From positions 62,001 to 126,000 of the forward strand of contig NZ_JASITA010000002.1 in assembly GCF_030063415.1 (NCBI RefSeq): a stretch of DNA of 64,000 nucleotides, given 5' to 3'. Of this stretch, positions 27,757 through 36,115 are shown piece after piece. The notes beneath the pieces are model-generated. The model had not been told where the DNA came from, made no database searches, and saw nothing but the letters and a program-made list of their open reading frames with translations. This DNA comes from Streptomyces sp. H27-C3 (GTDB lineage Bacteria; Actinomycetota; Actinomycetes; Streptomycetales; Streptomycetaceae). The translations under genes were made by a program, and so were the position numbers. Position 1 is the first letter of the stretch. Every line of letters begins with the position of its first letter.

Positions 27757-27799
27757 ATGCAGAAGGGCCCGCAGGCAGTGCCTGCGGGCCCTTCTGCAT
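27757..27799. terminator. Bidirectional terminator, 21-bp perfect stem
   Basis: Arms 27757-27777 and 27779-27799 are exact reverse complements (ATGCAGAAGGGCCCG... / ...CGGGCCCTTCTGCAT). It lies between the convergent DUF4287-type gene and the Bax-inhibitor gene and can serve both. Confidence 0.9.
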
Positions 27800-27849
27800 G
27801 GCTGGATCAGCGCTCGATCAGCCGGGCTGGATCAGCCGGGGAGCGACCG

Positions 27850-28716
27850 CTAGTCGTTCCCGCTGAAGATCATGATCAGTCGCAGCATCTCCAGGTAGAT
27901 CCACGCCAGGGTCATGGTGAGGCCGAAGGCCGCCAGCCAGGACTCCTCGCGCGGTGCGCCGTAGGCGATGCCGTCCTCGACCTGCTTGAAGTCCAGGGCG
28001 AGGAAGAACGCGCCGAGCAGCACACCGACGACACCGAAGATGATGCCCATGGTGCCACTGCGGAAGCCGAGGCCGTCTCCGCCGCCGAAGACCATGAAGA
28101 GCAGGTTCACGGCGGTGAGGACCAGGAAGCTGATCGCGGCGATCATCAGGTAGCGCGTGAAGCGCTGGGTGACGCGGATGACGCGGGTCTTGTACAGCAC
28201 GAGCATGGTGACGAAGACCGCCATCGTGCCCAGAACTGCCTGCATCGCCGCGCCGGGGAACCACTGGTTCACGAAGTTGCTGATGGCACCCAGGAAGATG
28301 CCCTCGAAGCCCGCGTACGCGAGGATCAGCGCCGGGACGGGCTTGCGCTTGAAGGCCTGGACGAGGCCGAGCACCATTGCCACGAGGGCGGCGCCGATGG
28401 CCAGACCGAGGCCGAGGTCCATGACCCAGGCGACGGTCGCGCCGGCGACCAGGACGCCGAGCGTGATGCCCGTCCGCGCGACGACATCGTCCATCGTCAT
28501 CACGGAGCCGCGCGGCGGTGCCTGCGGAGCGCCGTACTGGGTGTCCTGCTGGGCGTAGGGGTTCGTCGCGTACGGGTTCGAGGCGCCCTGGGCGTACGGG
28601 TTGCCCTGCGCCGTACCTACGGCGGGGCCCCCGGCCTGCGGCGTCGCGTTGAAGCCCGCGGTGCCGTTGTCGCGGCTGAAGCCCCGTCGCGAGAAGACCG
28701 GGTTGCTGCTCCTCAT
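27850..28716 (-). CDS. Bax inhibitor-1/YccA family membrane protein
   Basis: 288 residues. A cytoplasmic N-terminal tail is rich in Asn/Tyr/Gln/Pro (NPYAQGASNPYATNPYAQQ), followed by seven hydrophobic helices, for example TGITLGVLVAGATVAWVMDL, MQAVLGTMAVFVTMLVLY and TMGIIFGVVGVLLGAFFLAL. The C-terminal LDFKQVEDGIAYGAPREESW and helix ending EMLRLIMIFSGND match the BI-1/TMBIM fold, whose di-aspartyl sensor includes such conserved acids. Bacterial members are proton-sensitive calcium leak channels or protease regulators; the role in Streptomyces is unknown. ATG at 28716 after GGAGGAGTGAG. It is the last core gene before the first island junction. Confidence 0.92.
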   Translation of the reverse strand: MRSSNPVFSRRGFSRDNGTAGFNATPQAGGPAVGTAQGNPYAQGASNPYATNPYAQQDTQYGAPQAPPRGSVMTMDDVVARTGITLGVLVAGATVAWVMDLGLGLAIGAALVAMVLGLVQAFKRKPVPALILAYAGFEGIFLGAISNFVNQWFPGAAMQAVLGTMAVFVTMLVLYKTRVIRVTQRFTRYLMIAAISFLVLTAVNLLFMVFGGGDGLGFRSGTMGIIFGVVGVLLGAFFLALDFKQVEDGIAYGAPREESWLAAFGLTMTLAWIYLEMLRLIMIFSGND

Positions 28717-28900
28717 CTCACTCCTCCATAGCCACCGTGCGCGGCCTTGGGGTCAAGCGTAATGGGAAAGCAAAGCGAACACCCTAGTGCCAGGGGAGGA
28801 TCTTTCCGCGACCGTGCCGCGGGGCCCGGGCCACAGGTGGCCTGGGGACGCCCCCGGACCGCGGACACGGAGGTGTGCGCCCGCACCCGAACGAGGTGAA

Positions 28901-28925
28901 GGTGCCCGGGGCCGGACTCGAACCG
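28901..28925. other. att-like copy of the bldA 3' end (distal junction, island 1)
   Basis: GGTGCCCGGGGCCGGACTCG plus AACCG matches the last 25 bases of the minus-strand bldA gene without its terminal A (61325-61349) except for one A-to-G change. It is the leftmost of three such copies and marks the boundary between core chromosome and integrated DNA. Confidence 0.75.
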
Positions 28926-29065
28926 CATTCGAACCCTCCTCTGCCTGCGACGTTTCTCTCACCTGGGGGAACCGTCCCGCATGATCCCGTCCGGGGCCGG
29001 ATCATCCCGCACCACCACCTGCCCGTGCTCCCGTGGGAGCACACGCTGGGAACGCCCCACATGAC

Positions 29066-29097
29066 GGAAGGCCCGGCAGGCGGCTGCCGGGCCCTCC
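29066..29097. terminator. Hairpin in left-end repeat A
   Basis: GGAAGGCCCGGCAG and CTGCCGGGCCCTCC pair around GCGG. The same hairpin is kept at 33836-33867 and 49666-49696. Confidence 0.7.
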
Positions 29098-29324
29098 TGC
29101 GGTCCGCCTGAGCTTTGCGGAGCATGGAGCGAAACCGCCTCACTACCTGTCCGTAGCGAGCCCGCGCCCCCGGCCATTGCCTGGCTCGCGGACAGACGCT
29201 AAAACCCGGATCGCCCGCTGTGCCTAGATCTCGCCGTGTTCCGTCAAAACTTGCTGGATCACGTGCACTCCAGTCCTGCATCGTCAACTACCGGTAGGGA
29301 TAGATCGTTTCGGATTCGATTCTT

Positions 29325-30141
29325 CGTGTCGGGCCGCACGGAAGATTTCAGTAGCGCACGATTCACTTCAGTACGCCTTTCAGTGCCGCAGCGAGGATTT
29401 CAGTGCGGCAGTCCGGGGGCGAGGGCGGCAACCATCCAGGCGGGCTCGATCATCCTTCGGGGCATTGTCAAGTGGGTTGAGGTCGGTCCGGATGACATGA
29501 TCATCGGATAGGTCTTCACCGCCGGAAGGACCGCTCGTGGACACCCCTCGCACAAGGGCCACCGGTATCCGCCAGAGATCATCGCGCACGCGGACCGGAT
29601 CACATCGCCGGGGGCCCCAACATGTTGACAACGCCCAGCCATGGCCCAGATCGCCGCCACTGCTGCGGGGAGTGTGGCCGCCGCCTGCCGCCGCCGACGT
29701 CGGCCCTACTGACATACAGCCCCTCGGCCCCACCCCATCAGCTTTCGCGCCCAAGGGCCTCAGCCTTGCGCAGCCCCTCCGAGCGCGCAGCGGGCACCAC
29801 TTCCTGGTGCACCAGTCGAGAAATCGCCACATTTCGGCAGGGGAACGCAGGGCGCATTATTTTCGTTCGATTCCCGATAGCAGAGCACGAATTAGCGAAG
29901 GAGCGTTTCTGCTGCGTGAAGAAACGTTTCCCACCGTCTACGATAGGCGCAAGGGGCAAGGATCTGGTGGGAATAATTTCCTATATTCCTGAATTAATAC
30001 TCGAAAAGAGACCTCAACACGCCTTGTTTATCCGGGTTTGAAACCGCTTTTTGTGCATAACGTGCTGGCGACAACATGAGGGCTTCCGGTAAACCGTGAA
30101 CGGCTCGGAAGCCGCCGCCTCGCACAGAAAATCGGTTGCTG
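29325..30141. other. Island 1 non-coding region
   Basis: No intact gene. The region contains a transposase fragment near 29536-29607 and an AT-richer tract (29850-30080) that departs from the genome's base composition and leads into the ice-binding-like gene. CTTTCAGTGC/GATTTCAGTGC-like short repeats lie at 29346-29408. Confidence 0.5.
29536..29607 (+). pseudogene. Fragment of an IS6-family-like transposase
   Basis: One plus frame reads HPSHKGHRYPPEIIAHA, matching the N-terminal GHRYP.EII..AV.LY motif of IS6-type transposases, and then loses similarity at once. Upstream and downstream frames are not transposase-like. Only about 20 residues remain. Confidence 0.5.
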
Positions 30142-31356
30142 ATGAAGCTCAGATCTCCTGGTCTTGCAGTACGGCGCACTGCTTCCTCCTGGCTCACGGC
30201 CGCTCTCACCACGACGGTCGCCGCCGCGATGGTGGCCGTGGCCCCGTCCCCGGCATTCGCCATCGCCACGCCCGTGCCGCTCGGGACGGCGGACAGTTTC
30301 GCGGTGCTGGCAGGTGAGTCGGTCACCAACACCGGCCCTTCCGTGATCACTGGGGACGTCGGGGTCAGCCCCGGAACAGCCATCAGCGGATTCCCTCCGG
30401 GGCTCATCAACGGGGTCCAGCACTCGGCGGACGCCGTCGCGCTCCAGGCCAAGTCCGACCTGGTGGCGGCGTTCAACAACGCCGCGGGCCAGGCCACGGA
30501 CGCCGCGCTTCCGCCGGACGCCGGGGGCCTGACGCTGGTACCCGGCGTCTACACAGCCTCCTCGACGCTGGGTCTCACCGGCACGCTCACCCTCGACGCG
30601 CAGGGCGACCCCAATGCCGTGTGGGTCTTCCAGGTCGGCTCGGGTCTGACGACGGCGTCCGCCAGCCGGGTCGCCCTCATCAACGGTGCGCAGGCGTGCA
30701 ACGTGTTCTGGGGGATCGGCAGTTCGGCGACGCTCGGTACGGATTCGACCTTCATCGGCAACATCCTGGCCCTGACCTCGATCAGCGCGACCACCGGCGC
30801 GACCATCGACGGCCGGGCGCTGGCCCGTAACGGCTCGGTCACCCTGGACAACAACCGCATCACCCGGGCCACTTGCTCCGGCGGCACCACGTCCGGCACG
30901 ACCACGGGGACGACCACCGGAACCACCACGGGTACGACGACCGGGACCACGACGGGCACCACAACCGGCACCACGGGCGGTGTGCTGGGCGGTGTGCTCG
31001 GCGGCGTCCTGACCGGCGGTACGACGGGCGGCACCGGCGGTGTGCTGGGCGGTGTGCTCGGCGGCATCCTGACCGGCGGCACCACCGGCGGCACTCCGGG
31101 CGGCGCGACCACCACCGGAAACACCTCGGGGACCACCACCGGAAACACCTCGGGGAACATCGCCGGCAACACCACGGGCGGCGGCACCGGCGGTCACACG
31201 GGCGGCGGCAAGGGCGGCGGTACCGGCGGAGGCCACACGGGCGGCGGCCACGACGGGGGCCACGGTGACGGCCGGCCGGGCGGCTACGGCGACAAGGCCG
31301 AGGAGCACGGCGGCTACGGCGACAAGCCGCAGGGACCGGGCCACCACGAAGGCTAG
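30142..31356 (+). CDS. Secreted DUF3494 ice-binding-like protein with Gly/Thr repeat tail
   Basis: 404 residues. A Sec signal peptide (basic MKLRSPGLAVRR, hydrophobic core, AFA cleavage motif) is followed by a ~200-residue DUF3494/ice-binding beta-helix: LGTADSFAVLAGESVTNTGP, ITGDVGVSPGTAISGFPPG, GGLTLVPGVYTASSTLGLTG, TLDAQGDPNAVWVFQVGS, VFWGIGSSATLGTDSTFIGN and GRALARNGSVTLDNNRI. Then comes a run of TTGT repeats, GGVLGGVLGG repeats, and a Gly/His/Lys tail. Ice-binding members adsorb to ice, but many DUF3494 proteins are only adhesive or uncharacterised. There is no LPxTG anchor. Start ATG at 30142; the ribosome site is weak. The context is island 1, so it was probably acquired. Confidence 0.88.
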   Translation: MKLRSPGLAVRRTASSWLTAALTTTVAAAMVAVAPSPAFAIATPVPLGTADSFAVLAGESVTNTGPSVITGDVGVSPGTAISGFPPGLINGVQHSADAVALQAKSDLVAAFNNAAGQATDAALPPDAGGLTLVPGVYTASSTLGLTGTLTLDAQGDPNAVWVFQVGSGLTTASASRVALINGAQACNVFWGIGSSATLGTDSTFIGNILALTSISATTGATIDGRALARNGSVTLDNNRITRATCSGGTTSGTTTGTTTGTTTGTTTGTTTGTTTGTTGGVLGGVLGGVLTGGTTGGTGGVLGGVLGGILTGGTTGGTPGGATTTGNTSGTTTGNTSGNIAGNTTGGGTGGHTGGGKGGGTGGGHTGGGHDGGHGDGRPGGYGDKAEEHGGYGDKPQGPGHHEG

Positions 31357-31607
31357 TGCCGCGCCGGGCAACATTTGCCCCGTCGCGGTGTCCGGCACGC
31401 GCCCCCGAGTTCTCGGCTTCGCTCGAACAGGGGGGACCCCCTTGGCCGCACCGGCCGAAAGCCCAAGTACGTCCAGTACGAGGACTTCCGGCCGACACGC
31501 CGAGAGCACGCACCGGACGCCGCTCCTTGACGGGCAAACGTCACCTGCCGCGGTACCAGTCGGCGGCGCGGCACGCGCGCTGCCGGATGAACAGCGTGCG
31601 GCGGGGC
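31357..31607. other. Intergenic region with a common Streptomyces-type dispersed sequence
   Basis: Contains GTTCTCGGCTTCGCTCGAAC followed by a GGGGGGACCCCC palindrome. I recall this arrangement as frequent in Streptomyces intergenic DNA; only one copy is seen here. No gene is supported. Confidence 0.35.
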
Positions 31608-32426
31608 ATGTCCTCCTGCCCCGCCGCACGCTTCCACGAGACGGACGACGAGAAGAACAGGGCGGGGCACGTGCTGGGCGGAGTCGCATCGGAACACGAA
31701 CAGAACAGCGGTCGGGCCACGGGCCCCGGACCGGCCACGGACAACCCGGACGACCCGGACGACACGACGGACGGGGACGACCCCGAGCGCAGCGGAACAC
31801 GCGGAAAGAACCGCGCGGGGAGAAGGGTCCTCAACACCGCCGTGGCGCTCTGCCTGACCGCGGCCCTGACGCACGTCGGCCTGGTGTTCCTGCACGTGGC
31901 ACCGCCGAACGTCGCCTCTCAGCGCCTCAACTCCCAGGTGGACGCCTGGATCTACCCCCTCTTCGAACAGAACTGGCGACTGTTCGCCCCGGACCCGGAC
32001 TCCGTCAACCGGCAGATCTCCGCGCGGACGGCGCACACGGCCCCGGACGGTTCCCTCCAGGTCGGTGACTGGGTCGATCTGACGGCCGTGGACACCTCCG
32101 CCATCGAGCACAGCGCCTTTCCGAGCCACACCTCGCAGAATCTGCTGCGCCGCTCCTGGACCTCCTATGTCGAACTGCACGGCGGCGGCGACCTCTCGCG
32201 CTCGGCCCGGGCCGTGATGATGCAGCAGTACCTGCGCAACATCGCCGCCGACCGGATGACCGAACGGGACGGCAAGCCGTTCGAGAACATCCAGCTCCGG
32301 GTGGTCACCCTGCCCGTAGCCGCTCCGGGCACCGCGGACCGTGACCGCCGTGCCGCCCCCGCGAACCCCGAAACTCGGCTTCTGCCCTGGTGGAAGGTGG
32401 CCTCCGATGCCCGACACGGCACATGA
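31608..32426 (+). CDS. DUF5819-type membrane-anchored protein
   Basis: About 272 residues. A charged, disordered N-terminus rich in Asp/Glu is followed by one membrane helix (NTAVALCLTAALTHVGLVFL) and an extracytoplasmic domain beginning HVAPPNVASQRLNSQVDAWI and YPLFEQNWRLFAPDPDSVNR, the hallmark of DUF5819. It overlaps the HTTM gene by 20 bases, and DUF5819-HTTM pairs are a recurrent arrangement in actinobacteria; the joint function is unknown. The start is uncertain: ATG at 31608, ATG at 31587 and GTG at 31671 are in frame. Confidence 0.78.
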   Translation: MSSCPAARFHETDDEKNRAGHVLGGVASEHEQNSGRATGPGPATDNPDDPDDTTDGDDPERSGTRGKNRAGRRVLNTAVALCLTAALTHVGLVFLHVAPPNVASQRLNSQVDAWIYPLFEQNWRLFAPDPDSVNRQISARTAHTAPDGSLQVGDWVDLTAVDTSAIEHSAFPSHTSQNLLRRSWTSYVELHGGGDLSRSARAVMMQQYLRNIAADRMTERDGKPFENIQLRVVTLPVAAPGTADRDRRAAPANPETRLLPWWKVASDARHGT

Positions 32427-33666
32427 CCCGATGCGGCCCCCGACAGCAGCTCCGGGTGCCGAAGCGACCGGGGGGCGGCTGCCGGCCCACCTGCTCGTCC
32501 GCCTGCTCGGACGGCTGACCGGCCCGGCCCGCCGCGCGTGGGCGCTGCTGACCGAACGTCCCCTCTCCCTCTACGCGGTGTCGGTCCTGCGTATCGGATA
32601 CGGCCTGCTCTACCTCGTCTTCCTGCTCCGTGAGTTCCCGCACCGCGATGAGATCTGGGGCCCCGGCTCACCGTGGACACCCGACCTGGCACGGCAGCTC
32701 TTCGACCAGACCGGCTGGGCCAGCGTGCTCACCCTGTCGGACAGCCGCGTCCACTTCGAACTCTGCTACGCGGCGGCGCTCGTCGTCAGCGCCCTGTTCC
32801 TGCTGGGCTGGCGGACCCGCGCCGTGTCCGTGCTCTTCGCCGTCGTGGTCACCTCGTTCCACGCTCGATCGATCTTCATGACGGACGGAGGCGACAACCT
32901 CGTCCTCCTGATGGCGCTCTACCTCGTCCTCACCGCGTCCGGACGCCGCTGGTCCCTGGACGCCAGAAGGTCCCGCCGAAGCTCCGGCCCGCGCACCCCC
33001 GACCGATGGCGGCTGCCTGCGCTCCCCCCGCAACTCCGCGACGCGCGGGGCACCCTGGTCACGGCCGTGCACAACTGCGGGCTCCTCGTGATCGCCCTCC
33101 AGGTCTGCTTCCTCTACGGCGCGGCCGGCCTGTACAAGGTGCAGGGCGCAACCTGGGGCGCCGGGACCGCGCTGCACTACGTCCTGAACCTTGAGCTCTT
33201 CCAGCCGTGGCCCGCCCTCTCCCACTGGGCGGACGAACAGGCGGTCGCCATCGCGGTTGTCGGCTACCTGGCCGTGCTCCTCCAGGTCGCCTTCCCGTTC
33301 GTACTGTTCGGCAGGCTCAAGTACCCGGTCCTGACCATGCTGCTCGGCATGCACATCGGTATCGCGGTACTCATGGGGCTCCCGCTGTTCTCCGGCGCGA
33401 TGATCATCGCCGACGCCGTGTTCCTGCCCGACCGCTTCTACGTGGCGGTGGGAAAGCTGGTCCGGCGAGTGCGCCGGCGGCCGGGAGAGCCGCAGACAGG
33501 GGCAGGGGCACCCGGGGCATCAGGGGCGCGGCGAGGCGAGGTGCCGAAGCAGGGAGGCCACCCTGCGTCGCTCGTACGCGGTCGTCCCTCGAAGGACTCC
33601 GTCAGGTCGCTGCGAGCTGCGACAACGCTGATCGTGCGGCACGCGCCCCGGCGATCCGCCAGGTGA
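32407..33666 (+). CDS. HTTM-domain membrane protein (vitamin K carboxylase-like fold)
   Basis: 419 residues. Multiple membrane helices carry the HTTM pattern: LYAVSVLRIGYGLLYLVFLL near the N-terminus, FELCYAAALVVSALFLLGWR, TDGGDNLVLLMALYLVLTAS, VCFLYGAAGLYKVQGATWGA, LLQVAFPFVLFGRLKYPVLT and GMHIGIAVLMGLPLFSGAMI. HTTM proteins share the fold of gamma-glutamyl carboxylase, but most bacterial members have no known substrate. ATG at 32407 follows GGTGGAAGGTGG within the end of the DUF5819 gene. The Arg-rich last ~40 residues run into the island 1/island 2 att copy, with the stop at 33664-33666. The natural C-terminus may therefore have been altered by the insertion. Confidence 0.85.
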   Translation: MPDTAHDPMRPPTAAPGAEATGGRLPAHLLVRLLGRLTGPARRAWALLTERPLSLYAVSVLRIGYGLLYLVFLLREFPHRDEIWGPGSPWTPDLARQLFDQTGWASVLTLSDSRVHFELCYAAALVVSALFLLGWRTRAVSVLFAVVVTSFHARSIFMTDGGDNLVLLMALYLVLTASGRRWSLDARRSRRSSGPRTPDRWRLPALPPQLRDARGTLVTAVHNCGLLVIALQVCFLYGAAGLYKVQGATWGAGTALHYVLNLELFQPWPALSHWADEQAVAIAVVGYLAVLLQVAFPFVLFGRLKYPVLTMLLGMHIGIAVLMGLPLFSGAMIIADAVFLPDRFYVAVGKLVRRVRRRPGEPQTGAGAPGASGARRGEVPKQGGHPASLVRGRPSKDSVRSLRAATTLIVRHAPRRSAR

Positions 33667-33667
33667 A

Positions 33668-33692
33668 GGTGCCCGGGGCCGGACTCGAACCG
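33668..33692. other. att-like copy of the bldA 3' end (island 1/2 junction)
   Basis: Same 25-base sequence as at 28901, with the same A-to-G difference from bldA, and the same preceding bases AGGTGAA. It lies directly after the HTTM stop codon. Confidence 0.75.
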
Positions 33693-34094
33693 CATCCGGA
33701 CCCGCCCCTCTGACCTGCGACGTTTCTCTCACCTGGGAGAACCGTCCCGCATGATCCCGTCCGGGGCCGGATCATCCCGCACCACCACCTGCCCGTGCTC
33801 CCGGGGGAGCACACGCTGGGAACGCCCCACATGACGGAAGGCCCGGCAGTCGCCTGCCGGGCCCTCCTGCGGTCCGCCTGAGCTTTGCGGAGCATGGAGC
33901 GAAACCGCCTCACTACCTGTCCGTAGCGAGCCCGCGCCCCCGGCCATTGCCTGGCTCGCGGACAGACGCTAAAGCCCGGATCGCCCGCTGTGCCTAGATC
34001 TCGCCGTGTTCCGTCAAAACTTGCTGGATCACGTGCACTCCAGTCCTGCATCGTCAACTACCGGTAGGGATAGATCGTTTGGATTCGATTCTTT
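33668..34094. repeat. Element left-end repeat, copy B
   Basis: Nearly identical to copy A over about 425 bases, including the palindrome 33795-33812, hairpin 33836-33867 and the GGATTCGATTCTTTGCCG end. After its end it continues to resemble copy C through the AGCGAGGGGC hairpin (34124-34148) and a thymidylate-kinase relic, so island 2 once had the same left cargo as island 3. Confidence 0.85.
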
Positions 34095-34188
34095 GCCGTC
34101 ACGCGGACCGGGCGCAGACAAAAGCGAGGGGCACCAGCAGCCCCTCGCCCCTGACAGAGCCGGTCGGCCGCTCCCCCGGCCTCGGTTG

Positions 34189-34467
34189 CCGGGCCGTGAT
34201 GACGGCCGGGTCAGCGGTGAGGATGACGGACAGGTCGGGCAGCCGTACGCCGGCGTTGAGCGCCAGCAGGAAGTCCTCGTCGACGCCGTCGAGCTTGGAC
34301 GCCAGGTAGCGGTCACACACCACGGTGACGCCCCGGTCGAGCTGCGGTTCGATCTCCCGGGCGAGGTGGTCGTAGCGGTCGGCCGCGACGAGGCAGGCCA
34401 GCGACCGGCCGGTGATCTGATCAGCGTGGGAGCGGGTGAACGCCCCCAGATCGCTGCGGGACGGCCG
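34189..34467 (-). pseudogene. Relic of a thymidylate-kinase-like gene
   Basis: Frame with RPSRSDLGAFTRSHADQITG, RSLACLVAADRYDHLAREIE, VTVVCDRYLASKLDGVDEDF and LPDLSVILTADPAVITAR. It is nearly identical to the middle of the intact gene at 50389-51030 but lacks its P-loop N-terminus and C-terminus. It also has an internal deletion where the intact copy reads LASTLVVQQLDG. It is joined on its 5' side to an unrelated discoidin-domain gene fragment. Confidence 0.85.
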
Positions 34468-34769
34468 ACCCGCGAGACGGTGGCGGCGGCGCCGAGGTCG
34501 ACCTGGAGCCACTGCGGGTCCTTGCCCTCGACGCTGGCCCAGCGGGTAGCCGGGTCGCCGTCGAAGGCCTGGGCGGGGCCGAGTGCGGCTTCCTCCGTGG
34601 AGGACGCGGTGGCGGGTTCGCCGCCGGAGATCAGGGGATCGGCCGCGGCGTCGGCCCGGTCCGGATTCATCAGCAACAGACCGCCGATGAGGAGCAGAAC
34701 GGCGGCGAACGCGGTCGCCAGGACGGTGGTCCTGGTGCGGAGTGGGGGTGGGGCGGTGGTCAGGCGCAT
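34468..34769 (-). pseudogene. 5' fragment of a secreted F5/8-type C (discoidin) domain protein
   Basis: From ATG at 34769: a signal/anchor sequence (TVLATAFAAVLLLIGGLLLM) then ADPLISGGEPATASSTEEAA, QAFDGDPATRWASVEGKDPQ and WLQVDLGAAATVSRV, the start of a discoidin/carbohydrate-binding domain as found on secreted glycoside hydrolases. At about 34467 it switches into the thymidylate-kinase relic in another reading frame. The fused frame to 34029 encodes no further domain, so this is a recombination scar rather than a gene. Confidence 0.8.
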
Positions 34770-35009
34770 GCCTGGACTCCCTGGCTGAGACAGCGAGAGC
34801 TGGACAGCTTGCTTGCAGCCACGCCCCTGCTCAGGGTGGGCGCGGCGTGCGGCGGCCGGGTCAGAGCTCTCGCTGAGCGCGTCACGCCCACGAAGAGTCG
34901 GGCGCCGCGCCGCGCCGAGCCGCTGCGGCGCACGGTTGCGGGAACTGCACCGGTCCGTGCTCGCGTGCGATCCGGCGCTGGACTCGCCGGTGCCCAGCTT
35001 GACCGCCTT
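34770..35009. other. Island 2 non-coding region
   Basis: No gene or hairpin of note; frames here have poor codon bias. Confidence 0.4.
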
Positions 35010-35885
35010 TTAGTGGCCCGAGCCTTCGGGGCGTCGTGTCACTTTGTCAGCAGCCACCAGATCCGGTCGTACGAGAGGATGTGGAAGACCACGAGCACGA
35101 TCAGCGCCCACTTCGCCGTCTTGCGGATCCCGAGGGCAGGGGCACGACCTGTTGCCAGGCGCGAGGGCTCGATGCCCAATTCCTGGACGCAGGACTCGCG
35201 CAGCCGACGAGACTTCGAGCGCGTGCGGGGACCGTCCACAACGGTGGAGGGCCAGCATCAGTTGCGCGTGCAGGTTCTCCTGTAGCGGCAAGAGACCTGC
35301 CAGCGCGGCGAGTTCACTGACCAGCGCCGCGTGCCGACCCAGATTGAGGTCAGCCGTGATCCGGGCCTCGAGGGCCGCGAGCCGTACTTCTTCCAGCCGC
35401 AACGCCTCGGCCCGCAACGCGGGTCCCACGTGCACATCACCGAACGCGGGTCCGCGCCAACCCGACAGCGCCGCCGACAGCAGCCGGGACGCCTCGACGG
35501 AGTCACCCGCAGCGAGCGCCTTCCTGCCCCGCCGGGAAAGCGCCTCGAATTCATCGGCGTCCACAACGGGACCGGGCATGTTCAGCCGATACCCGGTGTA
35601 ACCGCGGCTCAGGATCTCCTTCGCGGCGCTTCCCTCGGCGGGGTCCAGAGCGGCGGCGCTATTGCGGCGCAGCTGTTTGACGTACGTCTGGACGACCGCG
35701 GCGGGACCACCGGGCGGGCCGTCCTCCCACAGCTCGTCCGCGATCGCCGCCATCCCCCGCTCCCGCCCCGAGTTGGCCGCCAACAGAGCGAGCAACTGCC
35801 GCGGCTTGGCGGCACTGGGCACCACGGACATGCCCCGGACCATGACCACGAGTGGCCCCAGCAAGCCGATCTCCATCAAACCCAT
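35010..35885 (-). CDS. SARP-family regulator, probably frameshifted near its 3' end
   Basis: From ATG at 35885 (ribosome site GGGAGGGG) the protein starts MGLMEIGLLGPLVVMVRGMS with an OmpR-like winged helix (AAKPRQLLALLAANSGRERG, IADELWEDGPPGGPAAVVQT, YVKQLRR) and a bacterial transcriptional activation domain (DADEFEALSRRGRKALAAGD, LSGWRGPAFGDV, LQENLHAQLMLALHRCGRSP). At about 35205-35195 the frame changes. In-frame it ends with an unrelated Arg/Pro tail, while the neighbouring frame carries the expected RRLRESCVQELGIEPSRLA and then a hydrophobic tail ending at 35039. An indel has therefore probably destroyed the end of the activation domain. It could once have activated the cluster beginning at 37078. 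Confidence 0.7.
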   Translation of the reverse strand: MGLMEIGLLGPLVVMVRGMSVVPSAAKPRQLLALLAANSGRERGMAAIADELWEDGPPGGPAAVVQTYVKQLRRNSAAALDPAEGSAAKEILSRGYTGYRLNMPGPVVDADEFEALSRRGRKALAAGDSVEASRLLSAALSGWRGPAFGDVHVGPALRAEALRLEEVRLAALEARITADLNLGRHAALVSELAALAGLLPLQENLHAQLMLALHRCGRSPHALEVSSAARVLRPGIGHRALAPGNRSCPCPRDPQDGEVGADRARGLPHPLVRPDLVAADKVTRRPEGSGH

Positions 35886-36115
35886 TTCGGCCCCTCCCAT
35901 CGTTTCCGCGACAGTGCCACGGAGGAGAGACACGCCAGCAGGGATCGGGGCACGACCCGGGCATGAACAACAGAGCCTCACGCATGAGATTTTCATGCCG
36001 GAGGTCAGTCCTGGCCACGCGTCCTGAGCCGCGAGATCGGACACCCCCTCAGTGGTTGCGGGCCATGCAGACAGCTGAAGCCGTACTGAACCGGCTCCGC
36101 CCCAAGCTCCGCGGC

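Larger units (their letters stand above)
28901..29324. repeat. Element left-end repeat, copy A
   Basis: About 425 bases, nearly identical to copy B (33668-34094) and more distantly to copy C (49502-49923). Shared landmarks in order: att core, CTCTCACCTGGG, palindrome GTGCTCCC.GGGAGCAC (29025-29042), hairpin 29066-29097, GAGCTTTGCGGAGCATGGAG, TCTCGCCGTGTTC, and GGATTCGATTCTT. It is non-coding and likely the attL arm of an integrative element. Confidence 0.85.

Noticed and set aside
28901..28990. Possible tRNA gene from the GGACTCGAACCG T-arm sequence
   Set aside because: Only the 3' end of the tRNA is present; no anticodon arm or acceptor partner follows. Same for 33668 and 49502.
29063..29100. 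CRISPR-like array from the recurring hairpins in the left-end repeats
   Set aside because: The hairpins are single features in three ~425-bp repeats kilobases apart, with no repeat-spacer pattern and no cas genes.
34006..34788. 260-residue plus-strand ORF across the left end of island 2
   Set aside because: It reads antisense through the tmk and discoidin relics and non-coding repeat DNA.
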